Positions 19,289 through 28,144 of a stretch of 64,000 bases of DNA are shown here, one piece after another. Both the position numbers and the translations under genes were made by a program. Below the pieces are notes generated by a model. That model searched no databases and was not told the DNA's origin. It saw only the letters and a list, made by a program, of their open reading frames with translations. This DNA comes from Mesorhizobium sp. ES1-4 (GTDB taxonomy: Bacteria; Pseudomonadota; Alphaproteobacteria; Rhizobiales; Rhizobiaceae), in NCBI RefSeq assembly GCF_020164745.1, contig NZ_JAIUGV010000001.1:186001-250000 (forward strand). The letters are read 5' to 3'. Position 1 is the stretch's first letter; every line of letters begins with the position of its first letter.

Positions 19289-20005
19289 ATGAATACGCCC
19301 AATCTTGGATACCGCGTGGGCGCGGGCGCACATACCGGAGCAGCCTATGACGAGGGCCTGCGTCAGCACATGCTGCGCGTCTACAATTATATGGGCCTTG
19401 GACTGGTGGTTACCGGCCTTGTCGCCCTCCTGGTGTCGTCGACGCCCGCTCTCTACGTGCCGATCTTTTCCAGCCCGCTGAAATGGGTGGTGATGCTGGC
19501 GCCGCTCGCCTTCGTGCTCCTGTTCTCGTTCAAGATGCAGACCATGTCGGCGGCAAGCGCGCAGGCGATGTTCTGGGCCTTCTGTGCCGTCATGGGCCTG
19601 TCGATGGCCTCGGTGTTCCTGGTCTTCACCGGAACCAGCATCGCGCGCACCTTCTTCATCGCGGCCACCATGTTCGGTGCCACCAGCCTCTATGGCTACA
19701 CGACCAGGCGCGACCTGACCCAGTTCTCGTCCTTCCTGATCATGGGCCTGATCGGCGTGGTGATCGCCAGCATCGTCAACATCTTCCTCGGCTCGACCGC
19801 GCTGCAGTTCGCCATTTCGGTGATCGGCATCGCCGTGTTCATCGGCCTGACCGCTTGGGACACGCAGACAATCAAGGAGCAGTATGCGGAGAATTTCGAC
19901 GCGGAGTCGCGGCAGAAGCTGGCCGTCTTCGGCGCGTTCTCGCTTTATCTGAACTTCATCAACATCTTCCAGCTGCTGCTGAACTTCACCGGCGAGCGGG
20001 AATAG
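19289..20005 (+). CDS. Bax inhibitor-1/YccA family membrane protein
   Basis: Integral membrane protein of 238 residues with about seven hydrophobic segments, belonging to the BI-1 (TMBIM/YccA) family. Features are the N-terminal YDEGLRQHMLRVYNYMGLGL, central FAFCAVMGLSMASVFLVFTG-like helices (read as separate segments) and the conserved TAWDTQTIKEQY loop with the acidic pair thought to gate calcium leak. An AAGGAG ribosome-binding site precedes the ATG. It starts 23 bp after the anti-sigma gene and could be part of its transcript. A strong intrinsic terminator follows. Confidence 0.93.
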   Translation: MNTPNLGYRVGAGAHTGAAYDEGLRQHMLRVYNYMGLGLVVTGLVALLVSSTPALYVPIFSSPLKWVVMLAPLAFVLLFSFKMQTMSAASAQAMFWAFCAVMGLSMASVFLVFTGTSIARTFFIAATMFGATSLYGYTTRRDLTQFSSFLIMGLIGVVIASIVNIFLGSTALQFAISVIGIAVFIGLTAWDTQTIKEQYAENFDAESRQKLAVFGAFSLYLNFINIFQLLLNFTGERE

Positions 20006-20040
20006 TCCGAACCATAGACAGCAACACCTGGCATCCTGCC

Positions 20041-20079
20041 GTGGCCGGAGGGAAACTTCCGGCCACTCTTTTTTCTTTT
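20041..20079 (+). terminator. Intrinsic terminator after the BI-1 gene
   Basis: GTGGCCGGA (20041-20049) pairs perfectly with TCCGGCCAC (20058-20066) over an 8-nt loop and is followed by a run of TCTTTTTTCTTTT. This is a canonical rho-independent terminator 35 bp after the stop codon and closes the ECF/anti-sigma/BI-1 unit. Confidence 0.9.
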
Positions 20080-20209
20080 GAGACGGCATGGCCGACGGCG
20101 TCATCGACGTCATCGCGACTGTGTGAAATGCAAATGCCGTCCGTCGCCTTGAGTTCGAGCCCGGCCATTTGCTAGCCTGCCGGCCACGCCAGACGAACCG
20201 CGAGGACAT

Positions 20210-21085
20210 ATGGCACAGGACAGCCTGACGCTTCATGGCGACGGCATATCGGCGACCATCGCCGGGCAGGGCGCCGAACTGGTGTCGCTGCGCGATGCGG
20301 ATGGGCTGGAGCTGTTGTGGCAGGCAGGACCGGCCTGGCGGCGCCATTCGCCGGTGCTGTTTCCGATCGTCGGGCGGCTGATGGGCGATCGACTGCGCCA
20401 TCGCGGCCAGACCTATCCGATGACACAGCACGGCTTCGCCCGCGACAAACGGTTTGGCTGGGCGCAGAGGGGCGCTCGATCTTGCACGCTGGTGCTTACC
20501 GACGACGCGGAAACCCGAACGCACTACCCGTTCGCCTTCCGCCTGGCCGTGACCTATATGCTGGGCGAGGGGCAACTCGACATAGGATTAGAAGTCACCA
20601 ACACCGGCGGCGAACCGTTACCGGCCTCGGTTGGGGCGCATCCGGCGTTCAACTGGCCGCTTCTGCCCGGTGTGGCCAAGGAGGCCTATCGCCTGACGTT
20701 TGCCGAAGCAGAGCGGGCACCGATCCGCCGTCTGAAGGATGGCCTGCTCACGACGACGCCGCAGACAACGCCTGTCAAAGGCAATATCCTCGAACTTTCC
20801 GAACGGCTGTTCGACGAAGATGCCGTGATCCTGGACCGGCCAGCCAGCAACAGCGTTCGCTACGGCGCCGAGACCGGTCCGGCGATCGAGGTTTCATGGC
20901 AGGGATTTCAGGAACTGGGCATCTGGTCCAAACCCGGCGGCGCGCCGTTCCTGTGCATCGAGCCTTGGCACGGCATTGCCAGCCCGCTGGATTTCGATGG
21001 AGAGTTCACCGACAAACCGGGCTTGATGCTGATCGCGCCCGCCGAAAAGCGGAAACTGACCTATCAAATCCGCCTGGACATCTAG
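20210..21085 (+). CDS. Aldose 1-epimerase family protein
   Basis: A 291-residue galactose mutarotase-like protein. Recognisable elements are LLWQAGPAWRRHSPVLFPIV and GRLMGDRLRHRGQTYPMTQH near residues 35-75, the MTQHGFARDKRF active-site histidine region, ASVGAHPAFNWPL with the second histidine, and the C-terminal CIEPWHGIA where the glutamate of mutarotases sits. Of the YeaD/LacX-like subgroup; the natural hexose (or hexose-6-phosphate) is not determined. It is preceded by a TTTGCTAGCC/AGGACATATG leader and stands alone after the BI-1 terminator. Confidence 0.9.
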   Translation: MAQDSLTLHGDGISATIAGQGAELVSLRDADGLELLWQAGPAWRRHSPVLFPIVGRLMGDRLRHRGQTYPMTQHGFARDKRFGWAQRGARSCTLVLTDDAETRTHYPFAFRLAVTYMLGEGQLDIGLEVTNTGGEPLPASVGAHPAFNWPLLPGVAKEAYRLTFAEAERAPIRRLKDGLLTTTPQTTPVKGNILELSERLFDEDAVILDRPASNSVRYGAETGPAIEVSWQGFQELGIWSKPGGAPFLCIEPWHGIASPLDFDGEFTDKPGLMLIAPAEKRKLTYQIRLDI

Positions 21086-21223
21086 ACCATCTGCCAATGC
21101 AGAGGTGAGGGGGAGCCGATGAGGGCGGTGATAAGTCGGTCCCGTGTGAGAACGATGAGCGGCTCATAGGTTCAGTCTCAACACCTGGAATCCATCATCC
21201 GCTCAGCAACGAGAGGCGTCACT

Positions 21224-22135
21224 TCAAACCTGACGGACAATTGCACCGATCACATTGACGAGAGTCCGGGCGGCTGTGAGGGCCGACAGGCCGTCGACGT
21301 CTGCGGGAGGGTAGAACTCGACCAGGTCGAATCCCGCGATTCTGGCCCGTCGGCCGAGGCCCGCGATCAGGTCGATCAACTGCGTATAGGTCAGGCCGCC
21401 GGGCGTGCGCGCCGCGACACCCGGCATGATGCTGGGATCGAGGCTGTCAAAGTCCAGGGTGACGACGACCCGTGCTCCCTCAGGAATGTGCCGCAGGACA
21501 GCATCAACGCCATCAGTGTGGACCTCGCGCGCGGTCACGAAACGGCTGCCATAGCCTTGTGCCGCTTCGATGTCCGCAACCCGGGCGCTGCCGACGCCGC
21601 GGAGACCGACTTGCACGATGCCGGCGACATGCGGCATCTCGCTAGCACGCCGCATCGGGCTCGAATAGCCTTGGCGCTCGCCATGCACCTCGTCGCGCCA
21701 GTCGATATGAGCGTCGATCTGCAGGACCCAGACCGGCCCCTGATCGGCAAAGCCAACGAGGAAGGGAATGGTCACCGAACAGTCGCCGCCGAGCAGGATG
21801 GGTACGGCCGGCAAAGACAGGATTTCGCGCGTCTTGGCCTCGATCCGGGCTCGATTGCCGGCATTGTCGTGCATGGTGGTCGGGATGTCGCCGGCATCGG
21901 TGCAGCAGACCGGCTTGCCATCGAACAGCGGTCCGCCGAGGTCGAAATCCCAGTGCTCCGGAAGCCCGGCATCCTCAAGGCTCGCGGCGCGGACGGCGTT
22001 GGCGGCCAGGACATAGCCGCTGCTGTCCTTGCCGGGATAAGTGCTGCCGTGGCCGGCACCGAAGATCACCGCACGAGGCGCCACGCCATCGGCGAGACGA
22101 TCGGGCAGGCCGAGAAAGAAAGATGGAGCGGTCAT
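21224..22135 (-). CDS. Ureohydrolase (agmatinase/arginase family)
   Basis: Binuclear-metal amidinohydrolase of about 303 residues, cleaving urea from a guanidino substrate. Metal motifs are LLGGDCSVTIPF, LQIDAHIDWRDE and VVTLDFDSLDPSIMPG, followed by TPGGLTYTQ. The first motif normally reads GGDHS or GGEHS; here the histidine ligand is cysteine. The ATG at 22135 (MTAPSFFLGLPDRL) with an upstream AGGA is preferred over an 81-bp longer frame. Agmatine, guanidinobutyrate or guanidine are all possible substrates; no neighbour decides it. Confidence 0.85.
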   Translation of the reverse strand: MTAPSFFLGLPDRLADGVAPRAVIFGAGHGSTYPGKDSSGYVLAANAVRAASLEDAGLPEHWDFDLGGPLFDGKPVCCTDAGDIPTTMHDNAGNRARIEAKTREILSLPAVPILLGGDCSVTIPFLVGFADQGPVWVLQIDAHIDWRDEVHGERQGYSSPMRRASEMPHVAGIVQVGLRGVGSARVADIEAAQGYGSRFVTAREVHTDGVDAVLRHIPEGARVVVTLDFDSLDPSIMPGVAARTPGGLTYTQLIDLIAGLGRRARIAGFDLVEFYPPADVDGLSALTAARTLVNVIGAIVRQV

Positions 22136-22256
22136 TTCCTGTGGCCTTGCGTCTCTTATGGCTTGCGCCGAGCCGAAGCCTGATGAGCAGATCAGGGCGG
22201 CCGCTGGCGGTGCCAAAAAGGCCGCGCCGGCGCGAACTCTGGAACAAGTTGTGTGA

Positions 22257-22787
22257 TCAGGCCGGGACGTATGTCAACCTGATCACGTCCGCGCCGATCC
22301 GGTCGCTGGCCATGAGGCGGAGCGGTGGCCGTGGACCGGCAAAGAACGGCTTGCCGCCACCAAGCACGACAGGATGGAAGTAGAGCCGATACTCGTCGAT
22401 CAACCCAAGGTGGGTCAGGCTTCGCGCCAGGTCGGGTCCGGAAACCGAAATCTCGCCGGTCAGTTCATCTTTCAGCCTGCGTATCGCGGTGTCGTCCGCG
22501 ACAAGTGTGGCGTTGGGGCCGACCGACTTCAGCGAGCGCGACACCACCCATTTCGGTTGCCGCCGCCATGCCGCCGCGAACTCGCGTAAATCCGATGTCC
22601 AGTCCGGATGATCCTCGTCCCAATAGCGCATGACCTCGTACATGCCACGACCGTACACGCTGCCCGTCAGGCCGCGCACCTGCTCGATCCAGTGTCGGAA
22701 GAGCGCGGCATCAGGCGCAAATGCCTGGTGCTCGTGGTCGACATAGCCATCCAGGGACAAATTCATTCCGAAGACGAGCTTCGCCAT
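22257..22787 (-). CDS. Dihydrofolate reductase family protein (RibD C-terminal-like)
   Basis: A 176-residue protein of the RibD C-terminal/DHFR-like NADPH-binding fold often annotated as YwjB/YyaP type. It starts MAKLVFGMNLSLDGYVDHEH, with the typical SLDGY segment, then GRGMYEVMRYWDEDHPDW, a KWVVSRSLKSVGPNATLV strand region, and the C-terminal VVLGGGKPFFAGPRPPLRL signature. GGAG lies about 9 bp before the ATG. Upstream frame extends 189 bp more but is not family-like. The substrate is unknown; it is not a folate enzyme by default. The 295 bp upstream to the MBL gene show nothing I can assign. Confidence 0.88.
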   Translation of the reverse strand: MAKLVFGMNLSLDGYVDHEHQAFAPDAALFRHWIEQVRGLTGSVYGRGMYEVMRYWDEDHPDWTSDLREFAAAWRRQPKWVVSRSLKSVGPNATLVADDTAIRRLKDELTGEISVSGPDLARSLTHLGLIDEYRLYFHPVVLGGGKPFFAGPRPPLRLMASDRIGADVIRLTYVPA

Positions 22788-23082
22788 GCTGCAAATCTCC
22801 ATTCCAACTCCTTCAGAATACCTCGATCCGCCAGGACTGTAAGTGAGGTTTGGGCACGATTTGAAAAGTGCCAAGGGCGTGTGCGGGGCGCGCGATACGA
22901 GCGCGGGGACATCGTATTTGGCTGTCCGCGATCTATGGCAGAAAGTCGCATAAGATAGATTATGGAACCGCCGCATGGCGCACTGCCAGGAAGTTGCTCT
23001 TTGGTTTTCAACGATTGTCGGTGGACATCGTGCCAGGCGAACCTTCGAACGGCGACTTGAAAAGCCGACTGAGCAGCTGCTT

Positions 23083-23904
23083 CTATCGTTCTGACTCGTA
23101 TGGGATTTCGATCACCATGCCGTCATAGGCCGGTTCGACATTGTCAGGCGTCTCGGTCATCACGGCGGTGTAATCGAGCGGCACGTGCATGTGCGTCAGC
23201 ACGGCGCTCCCGGGCGAAAGCAGCTCGATCCAGTCCAGCGCCTGGCCAAGCGAAAGATGGCTTGGATGCGTGTTGTACTGCAGCGCATCGATGACCAGCA
23301 TGTCGAGCCCTCGCAGCCGGTCGGCAGTGGTCTTGGGAAAGTCGCTGACATCGGGACAGTAGGCGAGCCCGCCGATGCGGAAACCCAGCGAAATGATGTC
23401 GCCATGGATCTGGGGCAGCGGCTCGAAGGTGAGGGCACCCCCCTCTCCTTCGATCGCAACGGGCATGGCGTGGTCGATGATATGGGCGTCGACGATCGGC
23501 GGATAGGAACTGCCTGGCGGCGTCTCGAAGCAATATCCGAACGCCTCGCGAAGCCGCAGCATGGTCGGCTCGTCGGCATGGATGTCGATGCGATGCCGTT
23601 GTTCCTGCACATAACCGCGCAGATCGTCGATGCCGTGGATGTGGTCGGCATGCGGATGCGTGTAGATCACCCCATCGATGCGCCTGACCGAAGCCATCAG
23701 CATCTGCTCGCGGAAATCCGGGCCGGTGTCGATGACGACCGTGGTGCGGCCGCCATTGGCGCCTATGCGCTCGACAAGCGCGGCGGTACGCATGCGCCGG
23801 TTCTTGGGGTTGGTAGGATCGCAATTGCCCCAGTCGCCGGTGATGCGCGGCGTGCCTGGCGATGACCCGCAGCCCAGAATGGTCAGGCGCAGCCGGTCGC
23901 TCAT
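23083..23904 (-). CDS. MBL-fold metallo-hydrolase (PhnP-like)
   Basis: Metallo-beta-lactamase-fold hydrolase, 273 residues. It begins LRLTILGCGSSPGTPRITGD, as in PhnP cyclic phosphodiesterases and YycJ-like proteins, and has the zinc motif THPHADHIHGIDDL (HxHxDH), the later DALQYNTHPSHLSLGQAL region and TVLTHMHVPLDY-like C-terminal histidine. In alphaproteobacteria it regularly follows tatD and metG, as here; its ATG overlaps the tatD stop by 4 bp. Phosphodiesterase activity is inferred from the fold; the natural substrate is unknown. Confidence 0.9.
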   Translation of the reverse strand: MSDRLRLTILGCGSSPGTPRITGDWGNCDPTNPKNRRMRTAALVERIGANGGRTTVVIDTGPDFREQMLMASVRRIDGVIYTHPHADHIHGIDDLRGYVQEQRHRIDIHADEPTMLRLREAFGYCFETPPGSSYPPIVDAHIIDHAMPVAIEGEGGALTFEPLPQIHGDIISLGFRIGGLAYCPDVSDFPKTTADRLRGLDMLVIDALQYNTHPSHLSLGQALDWIELLSPGSAVLTHMHVPLDYTAVMTETPDNVEPAYDGMVIEIPYESER

Positions 23905-24701
23905 GCCTCGAGCGCCCGCTGGTCCGGGCGCGGCATTTTTCCAAACAGCCGAAAGAAATTGTTCGTCGTCAACGTGGCGATTTCCGCCTCGGTGACGCCG
24001 ATTGTCTCCGCCAGCACCCTGGCGGTCTGCGCGACATAGGCCGGCTCATTGCGCTTGCCGCGAAACGGGACCGGCGCCAGATATGGTGCGTCGGTTTCAA
24101 CAAGCAGCCGGTCGTGCGGCACGTCGGCTGCGATGGCGCGCAATTCCACCGAGTTCTTGAAGGTCAGGATGCCCGAGAACGATACATAGCCGCCTAACGA
24201 GACGCCGACCTCGGCGAGCCGTCGTCCCGACGAAAAACAATGCAGGATGAACGGGAAAGCGCCCTTCCCGGTCTCGTCCTCGAGAATGGCGGCCATGTCG
24301 TCGTCGGCGTCGCGCGAATGGATGACGAGAGGCAGCCCGGTCTCGCGGGCGGCGGCGATATGGGCGCGAAAACCCTGCGCCTGCGCATCGCGCGGTGCCT
24401 TGTCGTAGAAAAAATCGAGCCCCGCCTCACCGATCGCCACCACCTTCGGGTGAGTGGACAGGCGAACAAGATCGGCAGTGGTGACGTCGAGCTCCTCGGC
24501 GGCATTGTGCGGATGGCTGCCGACCGAGCAATAGATTTCGTCGAAAGTCTCTACGATCTCAAGGATTTGCTGAAACCGTTTCACGCGCGTGGAGATTGTC
24601 ACCATGCGGCCGATACCGGCCGCCCTGGCGCGGGCGACGATGGCCGCCCGTTCCTCGGCGAAGTCCGGAAAGTCCAGATGGCAATGGCTGTCGACGAGCA
24701 T
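23901..24701 (-). CDS. TatD family metal-dependent hydrolase (3'-5' DNase)
   Basis: TIM-barrel amidohydrolase-superfamily nuclease, 266 residues. It starts at [14 protein letters not shown] (HxH metal pair), with GEAGLDFFYDKAP supplying the glutamate, LPLVIHSRDADDDM and FILHCFSSGRRLAE the later histidines, and LLVETDAPYLAPVPFRGKRN the conserved aspartate and C-terminal signature. The in-frame extension upstream lies inside metG and is rejected. The ATG overlaps the metG stop by one base (TGATG). The family acts in DNA repair and degradation. Confidence 0.93.
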   Translation of the reverse strand: MLVDSHCHLDFPDFAEERAAIVARARAAGIGRMVTISTRVKRFQQILEIVETFDEIYCSVGSHPHNAAEELDVTTADLVRLSTHPKVVAIGEAGLDFFYDKAPRDAQAQGFRAHIAAARETGLPLVIHSRDADDDMAAILEDETGKGAFPFILHCFSSGRRLAEVGVSLGGYVSFSGILTFKNSVELRAIAADVPHDRLLVETDAPYLAPVPFRGKRNEPAYVAQTARVLAETIGVTEAEIATLTTNNFFRLFGKMPRPDQRALEA

Positions 24702-26254
24702 CAGGTGTTCGCGTCCGTCTGTTCGACATAGCGCGGAAACACGCCCTCCGGCGCTGGCAGTGCCGTGCCGGACACGAGCGCATGGTCGGCGTGGACGTGC
24801 ACGAAATCGCGATTGTCCGCCGGCACCGCCAAGAGGTCGAGCAGCTTGCCGGACGAGCCCGGCATGAAGGGCTGGCATAGAACAGCCACGCGCCTGACCA
24901 CTTCTGCCGTCGTCCACAGCACCGTTTCCATGCGCTCCGGATCGGTTTTCTTGAGCGCCCAGGGTTCCTGCCCGGCGAAATACCGGTCGGCTTCCGCGAC
25001 GACGCCGAAGATCGCCGCCAGTGCCAGATGGATACCCTGTTGGGCCATTGCCTCGCGCGCGGTAGCGAGAGCGTCGACCGCTTGGTCCAGGATCACCTTG
25101 TCGGCTTCCGCCAGATCGCCGCGCTTCGGCACCACGCCGCCGCAGTTCTTGGCAATCATAGACAGCGAGCGCTGCGCCAGATTGCCGAGACCATTGGCCA
25201 GATCAGCGTTGGTTCGGTTGACGATCGCTTCATGGCTGTAGCTGCCGTCCTGTCCGAACGGCACTTCACGCAGGAAGAAGTATCGCACCTGATCGAGCCC
25301 GTAATGCTCGATCATGGTGAACGGGTCGATGACGTTGCCGACCGACTTCGACATCTTCTCGCCGCGGTTGAACAGGAAGCCATGGCCGAAGACACGCTTC
25401 GGCAGCGGGATGCCGGCCGACATCAAGAATGCCGGCCAGTAAACCGCGTGGAAGCGCACAATGTCCTTGCCGATGATGTGCGCATCGGCCGGCCAAAACC
25501 GCCAATTATCAGCGTTTTCATTCGGATAGCCGACACCGGTGATGTAATTTGTCAGGGCATCGACCCAGACATACATGACGTGTTTGTCGTCACCTGGCAC
25601 TGGCACGCCCCAGTCGAATGTGGTGCGCGAGATCGACAGGTCCTTCAGGCCCGACTTGACGAAGCTCATCACCTCGTTGCGGCGCTCGGCCGGGCCGACG
25701 AAGTCGGGCTGGCCTTCATAAAGCGCGATGAGCCTGTCCTGGTAGGCCGACAGCCGGAAGAAATAGCTCTCTTCCTCGACCCATTCGACTGGCGTTCCCT
25801 GCGGCCCGTAGCGGACATTGTCGGGACGGACCTCGGTCTCTTCCTCGCCGTAATAGGCTTCGTCGCGCACCGAATACCACCCGGCATAGCCGCCCTTGTA
25901 GATGTCGCCATTGGCGGCCATCGCCTTCCAGATCGCCTGCGAAGCCGCGTAATGCCGCTCCTCCGTGGTGCGGATGAAATCGTCGTTGGAGGCGTTGAGC
26001 GCGGTCGCCATGCGCTTGAACTCGGCCGAGTTGCGGTCGGCCAGCTCGCGCGCCGAAATGCCTTCCTTCTTCGCCGTCTGCAGCATCTTGATGCCGTGCT
26101 CGTCGGTGCCGGTAAGGAAGAAGACCTGCCTGCCGTCGAGCCGCTGGAAGCGGGCAAGCGCGTCGGTGGCGATCAGTTCATAGGCATGGCCGATATGCGG
26201 TTTGCCGTTCGGATAGGAAATCGCGGTCGTGATGTAGAATGTGTCGCGTGACAT
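24701..26254 (-). CDS. metG: Methionyl-tRNA synthetase
   Basis: Class I aminoacyl-tRNA synthetase of 517 residues. The start [17 protein letters not shown] leads into the HIGH motif ([13 protein letters not shown]), and [12 protein letters not shown] is the KMSKS loop. Like other alphaproteobacterial MetG it is short: it lacks the four-cysteine zinc knuckle of the E. coli type (no CxxC pairs in the connective region) and lacks the C-terminal dimerisation domain. It heads metG-tatD-MBL, and holB/tmk lie immediately upstream on the same strand. Confidence 0.97.
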   Translation of the reverse strand: MSRDTFYITTAISYPNGKPHIGHAYELIATDALARFQRLDGRQVFFLTGTDEHGIKMLQTAKKEGISARELADRNSAEFKRMATALNASNDDFIRTTEERHYAASQAIWKAMAANGDIYKGGYAGWYSVRDEAYYGEEETEVRPDNVRYGPQGTPVEWVEEESYFFRLSAYQDRLIALYEGQPDFVGPAERRNEVMSFVKSGLKDLSISRTTFDWGVPVPGDDKHVMYVWVDALTNYITGVGYPNENADNWRFWPADAHIIGKDIVRFHAVYWPAFLMSAGIPLPKRVFGHGFLFNRGEKMSKSVGNVIDPFTMIEHYGLDQVRYFFLREVPFGQDGSYSHEAIVNRTNADLANGLGNLAQRSLSMIAKNCGGVVPKRGDLAEADKVILDQAVDALATAREAMAQQGIHLALAAIFGVVAEADRYFAGQEPWALKKTDPERMETVLWTTAEVVRRVAVLCQPFMPGSSGKLLDLLAVPADNRDFVHVHADHALVSGTALPAPEGVFPRYVEQTDANT

Positions 26255-26337
26255 GAATGAACCGTCATGAATATCTGAATGGAGGCCGTGGCGGTGGATA
26301 TCGCATCGGAATGGCGATTGCCATCCCGAAGGGGCCG

Positions 26338-27393
26338 TCACATTCGCATTGCGGAATTCAGGCGGTCGATCATGGTCAGGGCGTGCTGCTTCTTGTCGAG
26401 ATTGTAGGTGTCGGTCTCGGATATAGCGTCCAGGGCCTCATGCCAAGTATCCGACAGCGTTTTGGCCCGCTTGAGATCACCAGCCAGCGCCGCCTGGCTT
26501 GCCGCGTCCGATAGAAGGTCCAGTGCCCGGCGGTTGAAGATGTCGAACTGGATCGCCTGGTCCTTGCCCGCGACGGCCTCGGCCAGGCGATAGGCGCCGC
26601 CAATGTCGCTCTTTCCTGCCGCCACCAGGCCATCGAGCGTCCGCGCGATCTCCAGCCCGCCATACTGCGTCAACAGGATCGCGCTGCGGGCGCTTCCCCC
26701 TGCCCGCTCGACCAGTGCTGCTCGCGCATCCGGATCGTTCGGCGGCGGCGGCTCCGCGGTCTCCAGCACCGCCATCAGTTCATTGGCGTCGAGCGGTGTC
26801 AGCCGCACCACCTGGCAGCGCGAGCGGATCGTCGGCAGCAGGCTGCCCGGCGCATGGACGATGAGAATGAACAGGGTCCGCGCTGGTGGCTCCTCGAGAT
26901 TCTTGAGCAAGGCATTGGCCGCATTGGCATTCATGTCGTCGGCCGGATCGACGATCACCACCCGGTAGCTGCCGTCGTGCGACGTCAGCGAGAGGAAGCG
27001 GCTGACCTTGCGGATTTCGTCGACGGTGACGACGGTCTTGAAGCTTTTGGTCTTGTCGTTAAGGGGGCGGGTCAGATGCAGCACCCCGGGATGCGCCCCG
27101 GTGGCGATCTGGCGAAACAGCGGCGAGGCCGGATCGGGAACCGCAAGATTGCCAGGCGCCTTGTCGAAGGCCGGATGTTTCAAAAGATGGTGGGCGAGAT
27201 GGAAGGCGAGCGTCGCCTTGCCGATCCCGACCGGTCCGGCGAAGATCAGCGCATGCGGCAGCTTTCCCGCGCGATAGGCGGCGGCAAGCATGGTGGCGGC
27301 CTGGCCGTGACCGACCAGGCGCGGCGTTTCGGAGGGTTCCGGCACACCGTCCAGCGTGTCATGCTGTTCCGGCGCGATGCGTTCGAAGATCAT
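26338..27393 (-). CDS. holB: DNA polymerase III delta' subunit
   Basis: Clamp-loader subunit of the replicative polymerase, 351 residues. It has an AAA+ fold with P-loop [31 protein letters not shown] before the sensor region, and [18 protein letters not shown] followed by the arginine-rich [17 protein letters not shown], where the SRC motif is seen. The zinc-binding cysteines of many delta' proteins are not evident. Start [10 protein letters not shown] overlaps the tmk stop by 4 bp. The stop lies 83 bp before metG, so tmk-holB-metG-tatD-MBL could be one transcript. Confidence 0.93.
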   Translation of the reverse strand: MIFERIAPEQHDTLDGVPEPSETPRLVGHGQAATMLAAAYRAGKLPHALIFAGPVGIGKATLAFHLAHHLLKHPAFDKAPGNLAVPDPASPLFRQIATGAHPGVLHLTRPLNDKTKSFKTVVTVDEIRKVSRFLSLTSHDGSYRVVIVDPADDMNANAANALLKNLEEPPARTLFILIVHAPGSLLPTIRSRCQVVRLTPLDANELMAVLETAEPPPPNDPDARAALVERAGGSARSAILLTQYGGLEIARTLDGLVAAGKSDIGGAYRLAEAVAGKDQAIQFDIFNRRALDLLSDAASQAALAGDLKRAKTLSDTWHEALDAISETDTYNLDKKQHALTMIDRLNSAMRM

Positions 27394-28064
27394 ACCGGTG
27401 CGACCTGCCTGTTGCGCGCGGGCGCCCTTGCCTCCAGCGCCGCGAACACCGCCGCCGTAACGACATCCTCCACCGTGTCCGGATCGGCCGACGCATCGAT
27501 GACGATGCACCGTTCCGGCTCTGCCGCGGCGATCGCCAGGAACGCTTCGCGGCGCGCCTGATGGATGGCCAGCGTCTCCTTTTCGAAGCGGTCCGCGGCG
27601 GCATCGCTGCCACGCCGCAATGTCGCGCGCCTCAAACCCTCGGCCGGGTCGATATCGAAGATCAGGGTCATATCGGGCATCATGCCGTTGATGGCGACCT
27701 GTTCCAGCATGGCCATGAATGCCGGATCGAGCCCGCCCGTGACGCCCTGATAGACGCGCGAGGAATCCAGGAAGCGGTCACAGAGCACGATGCAGCCTCG
27801 CTCGACCGCCGGACGGATGACCTGCTCGACATGGTCGGAACGCGCGGCGGCGAAGAGCAGCGCTTCCATCTTCGGCCCGAACGGCTCGGCGGCACCAGAA
27901 AGCAGTACATGCCGGACCGCTTCGGCGCCCGGCGAGCCGCCCGGCTCGCGCGTGCGCAGGACGTCATACTTCTTGGCGCGCATCCTTGTGGCCAGCCGCT
28001 CGATCTGTGTCGACTTGCCTGCGCCTTCGCCGCCTTCGAAGGTGATGAAAAATCCGCGCTCCAA
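27390..28064 (-). CDS. tmk: Thymidylate kinase
   Basis: dTMP kinase, 224 residues, catalysing dTMP to dTDP. P-loop [17 protein letters not shown], the DR motif in [14 protein letters not shown], the thymine-contact region and the LID around [14 protein letters not shown] are all visible. The EGAGKS loop and an arginine-rich LID are as in the E. coli-type (type II) enzymes. The last 4 bp overlap the holB start. It follows the DacF-like gene by 80 bp on the same strand, an arrangement (rlpA-dacF-tmk-holB-metG) conserved in Rhizobiales. Confidence 0.96.
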   Translation of the reverse strand: MERGFFITFEGGEGAGKSTQIERLATRMRAKKYDVLRTREPGGSPGAEAVRHVLLSGAAEPFGPKMEALLFAAARSDHVEQVIRPAVERGCIVLCDRFLDSSRVYQGVTGGLDPAFMAMLEQVAINGMMPDMTLIFDIDPAEGLRRATLRRGSDAAADRFEKETLAIHQARREAFLAIAAAEPERCIVIDASADPDTVEDVVTAAVFAALEARAPARNRQVAPV

Positions 28065-28144
28065 CCGAGGCCCTTTGTTCGTGCTTGAGTGGATTGTTGC
28101 GCTTTAGATAGTCCGCGTTCGGGAAAACGTCCATGCCGTCGCTG

